The translations under genes were made by a program, and so were the position numbers. Positions 1 to 7,568 of a stretch of 32,980 nucleotides of DNA are shown here, one piece after another. The DNA is from Bacillus sp. B15-48. GTDB lineage: Bacteria > Bacillota > Bacilli > Bacillales > Cytobacillaceae. The notes under the pieces were generated by a model. That model was not told where the DNA came from. It ran no database searches and saw only the letters and a list, made by a program, of their open reading frames with translations. Position 1 is the stretch's first letter. Each line of letters starts with the position of its first letter. The DNA is taken from assembly GCF_016879755.1 (NCBI RefSeq), contig NZ_WOFU01000020.1, positions 1 to 32,980 of the forward strand. The letters run 5' to 3'.

Positions 1-3
1 ATT

Positions 4-20
4 CAAAGTTACCCTCCAAC
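4..20 (-). promoter_or_regulatory. Candidate ribosome binding site and TTG start of a gene running off the window
   Basis: On the minus strand a GGAGGG Shine-Dalgarno sequence is followed, after GTAACT, by TTG at 6-4, two codons before the window edge. The spacing suits a start downstream of rsbX. In several Bacillus genomes the next gene is tex (ydcI), but nothing of the protein is visible here, so the identity is only a guess from gene order. Confidence 0.3.
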
Positions 21-62
21 AGGTACCTCTGCTTTCTTATTGGCTTTTTTAAGTTATTTATA

Positions 63-99
63 GGGTTTCCTACTTTGATCAATGATATACAGGAAACCC
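63..99 (-). terminator. Hairpin downstream of rsbX, candidate end of the sigB operon
   Basis: A perfect 9-bp inverted repeat (GGGTTTCCT at 63-71, AGGAAACCC at 91-99) has a 19-nt loop containing the palindrome TTTGATCAA. It lies about 40 nt after the rsbX stop. No clean T-run follows on the minus strand, so termination may be leaky or the hairpin may act otherwise. Confidence 0.45.
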
Positions 100-137
100 G
101 AGGGACTTTTATTTTCACAGAAAAAGAAGCGAGCACA

Positions 138-734
138 TTAAAGCAAGCTTCCTAAAATAAATGTTGCATCATCCCCTGTATTTTTAAAATCCCGCTTTAG
201 CTCATCACCGATCAATTGAGTAGATTTGAAGCTACTTAACAGCGCTTTTACACCATGAATATCAAAGCCGTCTGAATAGAGAAGGAATTTTGATTCTGGT
301 TCATAAGAGTACTGTTGCGTATGAAATACTTGTGGCTTTCCAGATAAAAATCCGGTAACTGGAAGAGGGTAGGTTAACTTTCCATCAGGAGAATAAAGAA
401 AAAACCGGATATTTCCTACTGCACTATACTCAAATTTTCTTCTGGAAAAAAACACTTTTAATACAGAAACAGCCGCACCTCGTTTATGAAAGAGAGCCCT
501 ATTGCATAAATCCATAATTGTATCCACGTCTTTATGATGATATTGTTCAACTGTTTCTACAACTGCTACAGAAGACTCATTTGCGTATTTCCCACTACCT
601 AAGCCATCCGCAAGTACACAAATAAAATATTCATCTGTTGCTATATAATAATAACTGTCACCACATTCAGTGTTTCCGTCCTTGGTTGTTTGGTAGGCCA
701 ACAATTCAATTTTATTTTTCCAAATTTCAATCAT
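138..734 (-). CDS. rsbX: RsbX, phosphoserine phosphatase (PP2C family), negative regulator of sigma-B
   Basis: RsbX dephosphorylates the stressosome proteins RsbS and RsbR, resetting the sigma-B stress pathway in the cytoplasm. The 198-residue protein is a minimal PP2C domain: CGDS near residue 25, ADGLGSG near 40, YSDGFD near 155 and DDATFIL close to the C terminus supply the metal-binding aspartates. The length equals the B. subtilis protein. I chose the ATG at 734 over a GTG at 743: GGAG lies 8 nt before the ATG but only 1 nt before the GTG. The chosen start overlaps the sigB stop as ATGA, implying translational coupling. It is the last gene of the operon, as in B. subtilis. Confidence 0.95.
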   Translation of the reverse strand: MIEIWKNKIELLAYQTTKDGNTECGDSYYYIATDEYFICVLADGLGSGKYANESSVAVVETVEQYHHKDVDTIMDLCNRALFHKRGAAVSVLKVFFSRRKFEYSAVGNIRFFLYSPDGKLTYPLPVTGFLSGKPQVFHTQQYSYEPESKFLLYSDGFDIHGVKALLSSFKSTQLIGDELKRDFKNTGDDATFILGSLL

Positions 735-1525
735 GTAATACACTCCGAGTTGTTATTCTCAGCATTGATTGCCTCTTGGAGTTTCTTAATGGCGCGTCGC
801 TGCATACGAGACACATGCATTTGCGAAACCCCAATTTTATCACCAGCTTCTTTTTGGCTCATATTTTCAAGATAGGTATACTGAATAACTTGTTTTTCCC
901 GTTCAGATAACACGTGTAAAGCTTTTTCGAGTACTAGTCGTTGATTAATTTTTTCATACCCACTATCAATGTTGCCGACGATATCTAATAAAGTGACTGT
1001 CCCACCATCCGAGTCTGCCTCAATGGAATGATCCACCGAAAGCGCTTGATAACTCTTGCCCATCTCCATCGCTTCTAAAACTTCCTCTTCGGAAATATTT
1101 AAGACATTTGCTATTTCTTCTACCTTTGGAGACCGCTGTAATTCTGTTGTCAACTCTTCAACAACTTTCTTTATTTTCGGACCAATTTCCTTGATTCTGC
1201 GCGGAACATGAACACTCCAAGTCTTATCTCTCAAAAAACGTTTAATTTCGCCAATAATAGTTGGTACTGCGAACGCTTCAAAGCTTTTTCCATAGGACTC
1301 ATCAAATCTTCGAATCGCTCCTAATAAACCAATCATCCCCACTTGATAAATATCCTCATGAAAGGAACGACCCTTTGAATACTTTTTGGCAATAGTCTCT
1401 ACTAACCTTTGGTAATGAAGAACGATTTGCCTTTGCGCTTCCTCATTCTCATTGATTTGAAACTCTTTAATCAACTTATTAATATCCATTGATGAATCAT
1501 GATTAGGTTGAGATTTTTTTTGCAT
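731..1525 (-). CDS. sigB: RNA polymerase sigma factor SigB, general stress response
   Basis: The sigma-70 family factor of the general stress regulon, 264 residues. Region 2 is visible as the segment from KKYSKGRSFHEDIYQVGMIG through FAVPTIIGEIKRFLRDKTWS. Region 3 contains QRSPKVEEIA, and region 4 carries the helix-turn-helix SQKEAGDKIGVSQMHVSRMQ. The conserved stretch SYQALSVDHSIEADSDGG is nearly identical to B. subtilis SigB. The start overlaps the end of rsbW by 23 bp and is preceded by AGGTGGAG. The activity is expected to be held by RsbW and released by RsbV, both encoded immediately upstream. Transcription is likely from SigB promoters before rsbV and rsbR. Confidence 0.97.
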   Translation of the reverse strand: MQKKSQPNHDSSMDINKLIKEFQINENEEAQRQIVLHYQRLVETIAKKYSKGRSFHEDIYQVGMIGLLGAIRRFDESYGKSFEAFAVPTIIGEIKRFLRDKTWSVHVPRRIKEIGPKIKKVVEELTTELQRSPKVEEIANVLNISEEEVLEAMEMGKSYQALSVDHSIEADSDGGTVTLLDIVGNIDSGYEKINQRLVLEKALHVLSEREKQVIQYTYLENMSQKEAGDKIGVSQMHVSRMQRRAIKKLQEAINAENNNSECIT

Positions 1526-1976
1526 CGATCTCCACCTGCTCTCCTTCTCGGTACTTAGTCATGAAGACCGTGACGCCTTCTTCACGAAGGATTTTCACTT
1601 CATCCATCAAGGTTTCAATCAGATACAACCCCAATCCTCCTTCACGAAGGAACTCAACCGGTTCATCTTGATGATAAGGACCTAATTCTTGGCGAGCAGA
1701 CTCAAAATTAAAGCTTCCACCATGATCAGCAACAATCACTTCTAATCTGTCCTTATATAACCCAAAACCTATCGTAACTTCACCATATACATCATCTTTA
1801 TAAGCATGTTGAACCGCGTTTGTACAAGCTTCACTCGTGGCGATTTTTAAATCCTCAATCTCATCGTAACCGAAACCCATCCGACTAGCGATCCCTGACA
1901 ATGTAAGCCGAATAATCCCAATGAATTCAGGTTTTGCCGGAATTTTCAATTCAACATAGTCATACGGCTTAATCAT
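1503..1976 (-). CDS. rsbW: RsbW, anti-sigma-B factor and serine kinase
   Basis: RsbW binds SigB and blocks it; it also phosphorylates RsbV, so its partner depends on the phosphorylation state of RsbV. The 157-residue GHKL-fold kinase shows the N box (EACTNAVQHAY, near residue 48), the G1 box (ADHGGSF, near 88) and the G2 box (EGGLGLYLIETLMD, near 113). The start forms an ATGA overlap with the stop of rsbV, and the end overlaps sigB by 23 bp. The three genes are therefore tightly coupled, which should keep anti-sigma and sigma stoichiometry balanced. Confidence 0.96.
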   Translation of the reverse strand: MIKPYDYVELKIPAKPEFIGIIRLTLSGIASRMGFGYDEIEDLKIATSEACTNAVQHAYKDDVYGEVTIGFGLYKDRLEVIVADHGGSFNFESARQELGPYHQDEPVEFLREGGLGLYLIETLMDEVKILREEGVTVFMTKYREGEQVEIDAKKIST

Positions 1977-2305
1977 TTTCTTTCACCCTCTATTTGACTA
2001 TTTATATCGATAATTTCCGCCAATCCCGTTATGTCAAAAAGCCTTTTCAACCTTCCGGATAAACCAATCATTTTAAACTCGCCATCATTCGCTTTTACAC
2101 TTTTAAACACACCGACAAAAACACCTAGTCCAGTGCTATCCATATAAGTGACATTTGACATGTCAACAACCATATTTATACCGTTCTTCACAGATAACGG
2201 AATAATTGTTTCGCGCAATTTCGGCGCGGTATATGCATCGATTTCACCATTCAGAGTAATTTTCAGTAAAATATCGGTCTCATTCACATTAATTGATAAA
2301 TTCAT
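1973..2305 (-). CDS. rsbV: RsbV, anti-anti-sigma factor (STAS domain)
   Basis: RsbV in its unphosphorylated form binds RsbW and frees SigB; RsbU dephosphorylates it. The 110-residue STAS domain carries the phosphorylation-site motif MDSTGLG with Ser57, matching the family serine. It is the first gene behind an internal SigB-type promoter, so the last four genes of the operon can be raised without the stressosome genes. The 59-bp gap between rsbU and this gene contains that promoter and an AAGGTGGG ribosome binding site about 6 nt before the ATG. Confidence 0.96.
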   Translation of the reverse strand: MNLSINVNETDILLKITLNGEIDAYTAPKLRETIIPLSVKNGINMVVDMSNVTYMDSTGLGVFVGVFKSVKANDGEFKMIGLSGRLKRLFDITGLAEIIDINSQIEGERK

Positions 2306-2343
2306 ATTAGACCCACCTTTTTACGATCGTTGCTTAACTACAT

Positions 2344-2369
2344 TTACCCGACAACAAAAACCATTAAAC
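2344..2369 (-). promoter_or_regulatory. SigB-dependent promoter of rsbV-rsbW-sigB-rsbX
   Basis: Reading the minus strand, GTTTAA (2369-2364) is separated by 14 nt from GGGTAA (2349-2344). This matches the known sigma-B consensus GTTTAA-N12-15-GGGTAT except for the last base. The last sense codon (GTT) and the stop (TAA) of rsbU form the -35 element. An autoregulatory promoter at this position is established in B. subtilis. Confidence 0.9.
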
Positions 2370-3380
2370 ATTCCTTTTTAAAATAATTAATGTAAAATCA
2401 TCCCTTAATTGAAAATCCTGAAATTTTTCTAAGTCCTTAAAAACATTATTAACGATGTCTTGAGCACTTAAGTGGATATAGTTATTAATGAAGCCTATTA
2501 GTGTTTCCCTTTCAATAAAACCATCATCAGTCCTGCATTCAGTAACACCGTCGGATAATAAAATAATCATATCGCCTGGTTTTACTTCCTTCTGATACTC
2601 GGTATATTTTGTCTTTTTCTCAACCCCTAGCAATAAACCTTTCGCCGTCAATTCTGTAAATTGTTTCGTTGCGGAACTATAAAAAAATCCAGGTTCATGG
2701 CCTGCCGAAGCATAAGATAACCGGTTCATTTCTGGATTGAACATTCCGTAAAACATCGTTACAAACATACTAGGGTCAACATTTTGTTCAACTGTTCGAT
2801 TCAAATTTTCTAGGATTCCCCCTGGGCTCATGCGATTCTCAGGCAAACTATCCATTGCATATTTGATCATGGACATACATAATGCAGCAGGGATTCCTTT
2901 TCCAATTACATCAGCAATCGCAACACTTATACAGTTATTTTCATCTTGGACAAAATGATAATAATCGCCATTCATATGGCGAGCAGGTACACTAATTGCA
3001 CCAATATCAAGACCATTTACTTTAGGGATTTTTGTACCGAGTAATGTTTGTTGAACATTCGCAGCAATTTCAATTTCTGATTTAAGTTCTTGCTGCTTAT
3101 GTCGTAAACTTTGATGTTCTCGATAAGCTAACCCATAGCCAACCATTACTTCTAGAAGAATATCAAAGGAATTAAGAACTTTTTCAGGGAGATCAGGCTG
3201 TAATTCCATTAGTAGTTGTTTATGTAAACTGATAATTTCTTCGGGAGAGATCTTATGTTCGATGGTTTTTCGGCTAAATTTTTGACTGGCATAGAGCGCC
3301 TGCTCAGACTGATCGTTTAAATAGTTCTCTAGAAGCTCCCGATATTTCACTTCCATCCTTTCTCTGAAGTCCACTTGCAT
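2364..3380 (-). CDS. rsbU: RsbU, PP2C phosphatase that activates sigma-B by dephosphorylating RsbV-P
   Basis: RsbU is switched on when RsbT, released from the stressosome, binds its N-terminal domain. The 338-residue protein has that helical RsbT-binding region (about residues 1-85), a short linker helix containing the conserved EIAANVQQTLLGTK, and a C-terminal PP2C domain with GDYYHF (138-143), ADVIGKG (156-162), LSDGVTE and RDDFT. An ATG exists 21 bp further upstream, but AGGAGG stands 4 nt before the ATG at 3380. The chosen start leaves an 8-bp gap from rsbT instead of an overlap, and the resulting N terminus aligns with B. subtilis RsbU. Confidence 0.95.
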   Translation of the reverse strand: MQVDFRERMEVKYRELLENYLNDQSEQALYASQKFSRKTIEHKISPEEIISLHKQLLMELQPDLPEKVLNSFDILLEVMVGYGLAYREHQSLRHKQQELKSEIEIAANVQQTLLGTKIPKVNGLDIGAISVPARHMNGDYYHFVQDENNCISVAIADVIGKGIPAALCMSMIKYAMDSLPENRMSPGGILENLNRTVEQNVDPSMFVTMFYGMFNPEMNRLSYASAGHEPGFFYSSATKQFTELTAKGLLLGVEKKTKYTEYQKEVKPGDMIILLSDGVTECRTDDGFIERETLIGFINNYIHLSAQDIVNNVFKDLEKFQDFQLRDDFTLIILKRNV

Positions 3381-3388
3381 CTCTCCTC

Positions 3389-3790
3389 CTACCGAAGCCA
3401 TTTTGTTGAGCTGATTTGAGTTCCGTTTCCAGGAGAGGATTCAATTTGAAACTGATCCATTAACCTTTTGACTCCAGGAAGACCTGCTCCCAATCCACCC
3501 GATGTTGAAAAGCCATCTTCCATAACCTGTCGTATATCACTAATTCCAGGACCAGAATCAATTGCACTTATTCGCACTCCCACCTTGCCACTATCATATA
3601 ATTTATCGATACAAATTTGCCCTTTTCCTGCATATAAAAAAATATTCCTAGCCAACTCACTAATCGCTGTAGTTATTCTTGCTTGGTCAACTGTACCGAA
3701 GCCAAGCTCTTTCGCAACATTGCGCCCTAGCTGTCTTGCAGCGACAATGTCCCATTCAGTAATAATGGTTACACAGGATTGGTTGCTCAT
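3389..3790 (-). CDS. rsbT: RsbT, stressosome switch kinase
   Basis: RsbT phosphorylates RsbS and RsbR on stress, leaves the stressosome and activates RsbU. The 133-residue GHKL kinase has the N box (ELARNIFLYAGKG, near residue 45), the G1 box (DSGPGISD, near 78) and the glycine-rich G2 box (GLGAGLPGVKRLMD, near 96-109). It lacks extra domains, as is normal for the family. It lies 4 bp after rsbS and 8 bp before rsbU in the operon. Confidence 0.96.
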   Translation of the reverse strand: MSNQSCVTIITEWDIVAARQLGRNVAKELGFGTVDQARITTAISELARNIFLYAGKGQICIDKLYDSGKVGVRISAIDSGPGISDIRQVMEDGFSTSGGLGAGLPGVKRLMDQFQIESSPGNGTQISSTKWLR

Positions 3791-3794
3791 CCGC

Positions 3795-4151
3795 CTAATC
3801 CCCCAATTCCTGTTGTAATTTCTCCAAACCTTTTTCTAAGTCTATAGCTGTCAGGACATTATTTAACCCTATTCCAAGCTCGATAAGAGTAATAGCTACA
3901 GCTGGCTGGATACCGGTAATAACAACCTTTGCCCCCATGAGGTTTGACATATCAATTACATCACCTAATACTTTCGCAATAAAGGAGTCAATAAAATCGA
4001 TCGAAGTTAAATCAATGACCACTCCTCTAGCATTTGTTTCATGTATTTTATGAAGAAGATCTTCTTGAAATTCCAATGCGGTTTTATCATCCAATTCCCA
4101 TTGAATGGACACTAAAAGACAATCGTAAAGTTTTAGTATTGGTATTCTCAC
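3795..4151 (-). CDS. rsbS: RsbS, stressosome scaffold antagonist (STAS domain)
   Basis: RsbS forms the stressosome core with RsbR and sequesters RsbT. The 118-residue single STAS domain has the phosphorylatable serine in [11 protein letters not shown] (Ser56 in this numbering). The start codon is GTG and overlaps the rsbR stop as GTGA; a GGGGGA ribosome binding site lies within the end of rsbR. The overlap suggests coupled synthesis of the two scaffold proteins. Confidence 0.95.
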   Translation of the reverse strand: MRIPILKLYDCLLVSIQWELDDKTALEFQEDLLHKIHETNARGVVIDLTSIDFIDSFIAKVLGDVIDMSNLMGAKVVITGIQPAVAITLIELGIGLNNVLTAIDLEKGLEKLQQELGD

Positions 4152-4981
4152 AACGTTTCCCCCATAGTGACAATTTTCCGATTTGTCAATTCTAGCGCAG
4201 ATTCAATTCCTTTTTGCAAAGTATTTTTCGTAGTAAGTTGACTTAAATCAATCCCTAGACTGACAATCGTCTGCGCAATTTCAGGACGTATCCCACAAAT
4301 CATACATTTTGCTCCGATAAGCCGTACCGCTTCGGCCGCCTGAATAATATGATGAGCAACCATTGTATCTACTACTGGGACGCCTGTAATATCAATGAGT
4401 ACTACCTCGGAACGATTTTTGACCGCTCCTTTCAGTAAATTTTCCATAATTTGCTTCGCGCGTTCCGTGTCGACCGTTCCAACCAATGGCATTACCGTAA
4501 TCCCTTCAAATACTGGAATAAGAGGCGCCGAAAGTTCTTGAAGTGCTATTTTCTGTAAAGATACGGTTTTTTCCCATGTCGTTGAATATACGTTAATAAT
4601 TTGTTCATTTAAAGGGGTCATCCATTCATCGTAGGCAAGGTACAAGGTTGATTGATTTTCAATTGTCACCACACCTGAATTCTCCATTTTTTTGAAGATA
4701 ATTTTCCCAAAGGTATGCAACCCTTTTGTCACGAATGTTAATGGCCAGTTAAGCCTTACAACTTTCTCAGAAAAATCAGTTAAGCGGTCTTCATAATCAC
4801 TTTTATATCCTTTTATGTTCATGATAATTAAATCGATGAACTCTTGACTTGTACTGTTAAACACTTGATCTGAGACAACTCGCAGAACCCTTTCATCCGC
4901 TTCTTCTCTCATCGCTTCCATCCAGTCACCAAGAATTGCTAATTTATGCGCCTCGACATAGTTTACAATTGTTTTATTCAT
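4148..4981 (-). CDS. rsbR: RsbR (RsbRA), stressosome sensor-scaffold protein
   Basis: RsbR contributes the sensory turrets and the STAS core of the stressosome. The 277-residue protein has an N-terminal globin-like region without haem ligands of note (about 1-135), a linker helix, and a C-terminal STAS domain (about 155-270). This carries the two threonines that RsbT phosphorylates in the family: one in VVDTMVAHH and one in [11 protein letters not shown]. It is the first gene of the operon. Upstream lie both a SigA-like extended -10 promoter and a SigB-type promoter. Confidence 0.95.
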   Translation of the reverse strand: MNKTIVNYVEAHKLAILGDWMEAMREEADERVLRVVSDQVFNSTSQEFIDLIIMNIKGYKSDYEDRLTDFSEKVVRLNWPLTFVTKGLHTFGKIIFKKMENSGVVTIENQSTLYLAYDEWMTPLNEQIINVYSTTWEKTVSLQKIALQELSAPLIPVFEGITVMPLVGTVDTERAKQIMENLLKGAVKNRSEVVLIDITGVPVVDTMVAHHIIQAAEAVRLIGAKCMICGIRPEIAQTIVSLGIDLSQLTTKNTLQKGIESALELTNRKIVTMGETL

Positions 4982-5020
4982 TCCCCATATGCCCCCTACT
5001 TCAGCTTACAAGTTACTCTT

Positions 5021-5046
5021 TTACCCGTTTTCTATATCAATTAAAC
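5021..5046 (-). promoter_or_regulatory. SigB-type promoter upstream of rsbR
   Basis: Minus strand: GTTTAA (5046-5041), 14 nt, then GGGTAA (5026-5021). Spacing and both boxes are identical to the rsbV promoter at 2344-2369. The expected transcript start is about 30-35 nt before the rsbR ATG. In B. subtilis the first four genes are transcribed from a SigA promoter only, so this site would place the whole eight-gene operon under positive feedback. Confidence 0.75.
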
Positions 5047-5079
5047 CTTTTATTTATATAATTGCCTTTAGAAACTAGT

Positions 5080-5111
5080 ATACCATTTCGAACTATTTTG
5101 ATATATCAAAA
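5080..5111 (-). promoter_or_regulatory. Probable SigA extended -10 promoter of rsbR with an overlapping palindrome
   Basis: On the minus strand TGGTATACT fits the TGnTATAAT extended -10 pattern, about 100 nt before rsbR. A perfect 16-bp palindrome, TTTTGATATATCAAAA (5096-5111), covers the -35 position, where no good hexamer is seen. The palindrome could be an operator or part of the promoter. Confidence 0.55.
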
Positions 5112-5133
5112 CATTATGTGTTTATTTTTTTAA

Positions 5134-5167
5134 AAATAAAAAAACGCTCCTACCGAAAGAGCGTTTT
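5134..5167 (-). terminator. Rho-independent terminator of ndoAI-ndoA
   Basis: A perfect 9-bp stem (AAAACGCTC and GAGCGTTTT) with a 9-nt loop is followed on the minus strand by a long T-rich run. It begins 4 bp after the ndoA stop and separates the toxin-antitoxin pair from the rsbR promoters. Confidence 0.93.
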
Positions 5168-5171
5168 TAGC

Positions 5172-5522
5172 TTAAAATTCGATAAGGCCTAAACTAATTT
5201 GAAGGGCCTCATTCACTTTTTCCATCATTTCATCATCGAGATGAGTAATCTTATCGGTCAGGCGTTGTTTATCAATTGTACGAATTTGTTCGAGCAATAG
5301 AACGGAATCACGTTCAAATCCATAACGCTTCGCATCAATTTCAACATGCGTTGGCAGCTTTGCTTTTTGAATTTGCGCAGTAATCGCTGCTATTATTACT
5401 GTGGGACTAAACCGATTCCCAATGTCGTTTTGAATGACAAGTACAGGTCGAACGCCGCCTTGTTCTGAACCAACAACTGGGGATAGGTCCGCAAAATAAA
5501 CGTCACCACGTTTGACAATCAA
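5172..5522 (-). CDS. ndoA: EndoA (NdoA/MazF), mRNA interferase toxin
   Basis: An ACA-type mRNA endoribonuclease of the MazF/PemK family, inhibited by the antitoxin encoded just upstream. The 116-residue protein is very close to B. subtilis Endo[20 protein letters not shown] at the N terminus with the catalytic arginine near residue 25, and RPVLVIQND and [11 protein letters not shown] following. The start is TTG, 8 nt after GGAGG; B. subtilis uses TTG at the same place. The start lies 4 bp after the ndoAI stop. The pair sits between alr and the sigB operon, the conserved Bacillus arrangement. Confidence 0.96.
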   Translation of the reverse strand: MIVKRGDVYFADLSPVVGSEQGGVRPVLVIQNDIGNRFSPTVIIAAITAQIQKAKLPTHVEIDAKRYGFERDSVLLLEQIRTIDKQRLTDKITHLDDEMMEKVNEALQISLGLIEF

Positions 5523-5526
5523 AGGG

Positions 5527-5808
5527 TTACCCTCCGCTTACTAAACGTTCGACAGTGTGTTCCGCTTCGTATTCTGCCTGAAAGCTTTCAGATGCAATCG
5601 TCAGGTTAATTTTGGCCATTTCCATATACCCACGTCTCATGGCTTCGCGAATTTGTCGCTTCTTCCTGTCACGCAAGTACATTTTTGTTGCCTGATAAAT
5701 GAATTCACTACGATTCACATTTTCCTGTTGAGCAAACCCGTCTAACTCCACCAATAAATTTTGCGGTAGCCTCACCAGAATTTCAGTTGTTGTGCTGGAT
5801 TCAGACAC
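5527..5808 (-). CDS. ndoAI: EndoAI (NdoAI/MazE-like), antitoxin of EndoA
   Basis: A ribbon-helix-helix antitoxin whose C-terminal tail masks the EndoA active site. The ribbon-helix-helix region is [19 protein letters not shown], and the C terminus carries [17 protein letters not shown] and the conserved ending [11 protein letters not shown] chose GTG at 5808, giving VSESSTTTE and 93 residues like the B. subtilis protein, because GGAGG is 9 nt upstream; an ATG at 5814 is only 3 nt from it. The ATG start would add two residues. Both genes of this module thus appear to use weak starts. Confidence 0.93.
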   Translation of the reverse strand: MSESSTTTEILVRLPQNLLVELDGFAQQENVNRSEFIYQATKMYLRDRKKRQIREAMRRGYMEMAKINLTIASESFQAEYEAEHTVERLVSGG

Positions 5809-5997
5809 AAACATACACCTCCACCATCATCACTACAAACGTTATATATAATTTCTCTACCATTACTAATATTAACATTAATTCCCCTATATGCAAAGGT
5901 GAATCAACCATTCTATTGTATTATCGACCAAAAAAATATAGTTTTATGCGCATTTTCCATTTATTCGTTATATTTAGATAAAGTGAAACTTCCTTTA

Positions 5998-6022
5998 GTG
6001 GGGGTTTTTCTTCATCCCCCAC
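5998..6022 (-). terminator. Hairpin downstream of alr
   Basis: GTGGGGG (5998-6004) pairs with CCCCCAC (6016-6022) around an 11-nt loop, starting 8 nt after the alr stop. There is no T-run on the minus strand, so it is a terminator-like or mRNA-end-protecting hairpin. The 5809-6029 gap otherwise holds the ndoAI leader. Confidence 0.6.
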
Positions 6023-6029
6023 CTGATGG

Positions 6030-7202
6030 TTAGTCGTTAACCTGAGGTAATATTGCATTCATAGTTGCAATGTTTTGGCCAGCTTTTATATATACTCTCG
6101 GGACTCGTGATGAAATTTGACAAGGTATTTCATAATTAATGGTCTCAAGTTTGTCTGCAATTTCATCGACTGTAATCAAGTTATTTTGCTGGTTTCCGAT
6201 TAACGTCACCTTCGTTCCAGGTTTCATTTCATTCGGCAATCTTACCATGGACTGATCCATACAAATTCTCCCAACGATTGGGCAACGGACACCATTCACC
6301 AACACTTCTTGACCCCGTAACTTTCGAATCCACCCATCTGCATATCCGATCGGAATGGTTCCAATCCACTCATCTTCCGGAGCTGTGTACGTTCCTCCGT
6401 AACTAATTTTCTCTCCCTTTTTTACCACTTTAACATAACTAAGGCGGGAGTGAAGCGAGAAAGCTTCTTTCAAAGGGAACGGTAAATGTGGTTTGATTTC
6501 TTGAGATGGAGAAAGGCCATACATTACAATTCCAAGTCGAACAGCATCAAACTGAGCCTCTTCATATCTTATGGCCGCGGCACTATTGCTTCCATGAACG
6601 CACGGTGGCCGTGATGAAAGGCTAGATATCATATTCTCAAAGTCATGTAGCTGTTTACGAAAGTAATGATCCCCTAGTTCATCCGCTGTTGCAAAATGAG
6701 TATAGATGCCTGCAAACTGGATTCGCGAGTCCGTATGAATGATTTCTTCAATTCGCATGAGCTCTTCTGTCGTTCGCACACCAATGCGCCCCATCCCTGT
6801 ATCCACTTTCACATGGACAGAGAGGTTCATACCCTCTTCAAGTACAGCTTTCGCCCTTATAAGCCAGTCAAACTGGAAAACAGTTAAGATAATCTCTTCC
6901 CGCGCAGCTAAATTAACATCTTCCGGCCTGCTTGCTCCTAGGACGAGTAGCGGAGCGCTAATTCCTTTTCTTCTTAATGAAAGGGCTTCGTCTAAAAAAG
7001 CAACTGCGAGCATCGAGGCCCCCGCTTGCAGTGCAGCTTCCGCCACTCGCAAATCTCCATGGCCGTACGCATTTGCCTTTACAACCGCTATGATGGCAAC
7101 ATTTTTGGGAAGCCGCCCTTTAACCGCAGAGACATTGGCAGCAATATGATCAAGATTAACTTCCACCCATGTATCCCGAAAAAAAGGATTTTGTTCGTTC
7201 AT
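6030..7202 (-). CDS. alr: Alanine racemase, PLP-dependent
   Basis: Interconverts L- and D-alanine, supplying D-alanine to Ddl and teichoic-acid D-alanylation. The 390-residue protein has the N-terminal TIM-barrel domain with the PLP lysine in VVKANAYGHGD (Lys42) and the C-terminal beta domain with SYGGTYTA, which carries the catalytic tyrosine (Tyr268 by this motif). The segments THFATADE and GRICMDQ are also typical. Neighbours ydcC and acpS upstream and ndoAI downstream match the B. subtilis order. It has its own SigA-type promoter, a 3' hairpin and a 400-bp upstream gap, so it is probably monocistronic. Confidence 0.96.
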   Translation of the reverse strand: MNEQNPFFRDTWVEVNLDHIAANVSAVKGRLPKNVAIIAVVKANAYGHGDLRVAEAALQAGASMLAVAFLDEALSLRRKGISAPLLVLGASRPEDVNLAAREEIILTVFQFDWLIRAKAVLEEGMNLSVHVKVDTGMGRIGVRTTEELMRIEEIIHTDSRIQFAGIYTHFATADELGDHYFRKQLHDFENMISSLSSRPPCVHGSNSAAAIRYEEAQFDAVRLGIVMYGLSPSQEIKPHLPFPLKEAFSLHSRLSYVKVVKKGEKISYGGTYTAPEDEWIGTIPIGYADGWIRKLRGQEVLVNGVRCPIVGRICMDQSMVRLPNEMKPGTKVTLIGNQQNNLITVDEIADKLETINYEIPCQISSRVPRVYIKAGQNIATMNAILPQVND

Positions 7203-7216
7203 TTAAACACACTTCC

Positions 7217-7232
7217 TTCGAACCTGTTCGAA
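7217..7232. promoter_or_regulatory. Dyad TTCGAACCTGTTCGAA in the alr leader
   Basis: A 16-bp inverted repeat (TTCGAA, 4 nt, TTCGAA) sits between the alr -10 box and the ribosome binding site. It could be an operator or a small leader hairpin. The half-site spacing does not fit the Bacillus LexA box, which needs GAAC-N4-GTTC. Confidence 0.4.
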
Positions 7233-7245
7233 TCTTTTCTGTATC

Positions 7246-7275
7246 ATTATTGATTCAGAAATAAGGAAATGTCAA
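7246..7275 (-). promoter_or_regulatory. SigA promoter of alr
   Basis: Minus strand: a perfect -35 TTGACA (7275-7270), an 18-nt spacer, then AATAAT (7251-7246) as -10. It lies about 45 bp before the alr ATG, a suitable distance for a short leader. Confidence 0.75.
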
Positions 7276-7317
7276 ATACGAATTTTAATATATATTCCTT
7301 TTGTCCATATTAAAGAT

Positions 7318-7553
7318 TTTTATTTTTACTACCCGTATTAAGTCTGTTAAATATTGGCCATTTTTATTCCAAGTACACGTAATAAATTCGTTTTAGTTGC
7401 CGTTTTATTTCGGGTACTTGGATTAAGTTCGTTTTAGCTTCCGTTTTATTTCGAGTACTTGGATTAAGTTCTTTATGCCTAGCTAGATTTTATCCGGTTA
7501 ATCCTATTAAGTTCCTTATACCTAGCTAGATTTTTTCCGAGTACTTGGATTAA
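7318..7553 (-). repeat. Repeat array A: about six GTAC-centred imperfect palindromes with a 41-44 bp period
   Basis: Read on the minus strand, the units have the form TTAATCC-N2-GTAC-N4-AATAAAA. GTAC or its degenerate counterpart starts at 7329 (GTAG on the minus strand), 7373, 7414, 7455, about 7498 (decayed) and 7541: steps of 44, 41, 41, about 43 and 43. Adjacent spacers are related in pairs (GTTCGTTTTAG twice, CCTAGCTAGA twice), so local duplication has occurred. The array fills the alr-ydcC gap between the ydcC terminator and the alr promoter. Its unit is the same as in array B at 30005-30279, but on the opposite strand. No open reading frame is evident here. Confidence 0.8.
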
Positions 7554-7568
7554 GGACGTCCAGATTTG

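Noticed and set aside
7217-7232. LexA (SOS) box in the alr leader.
   Set aside because: The Bacillus LexA box requires GAAC-N4-GTTC; here the two halves are only 2 nt apart.
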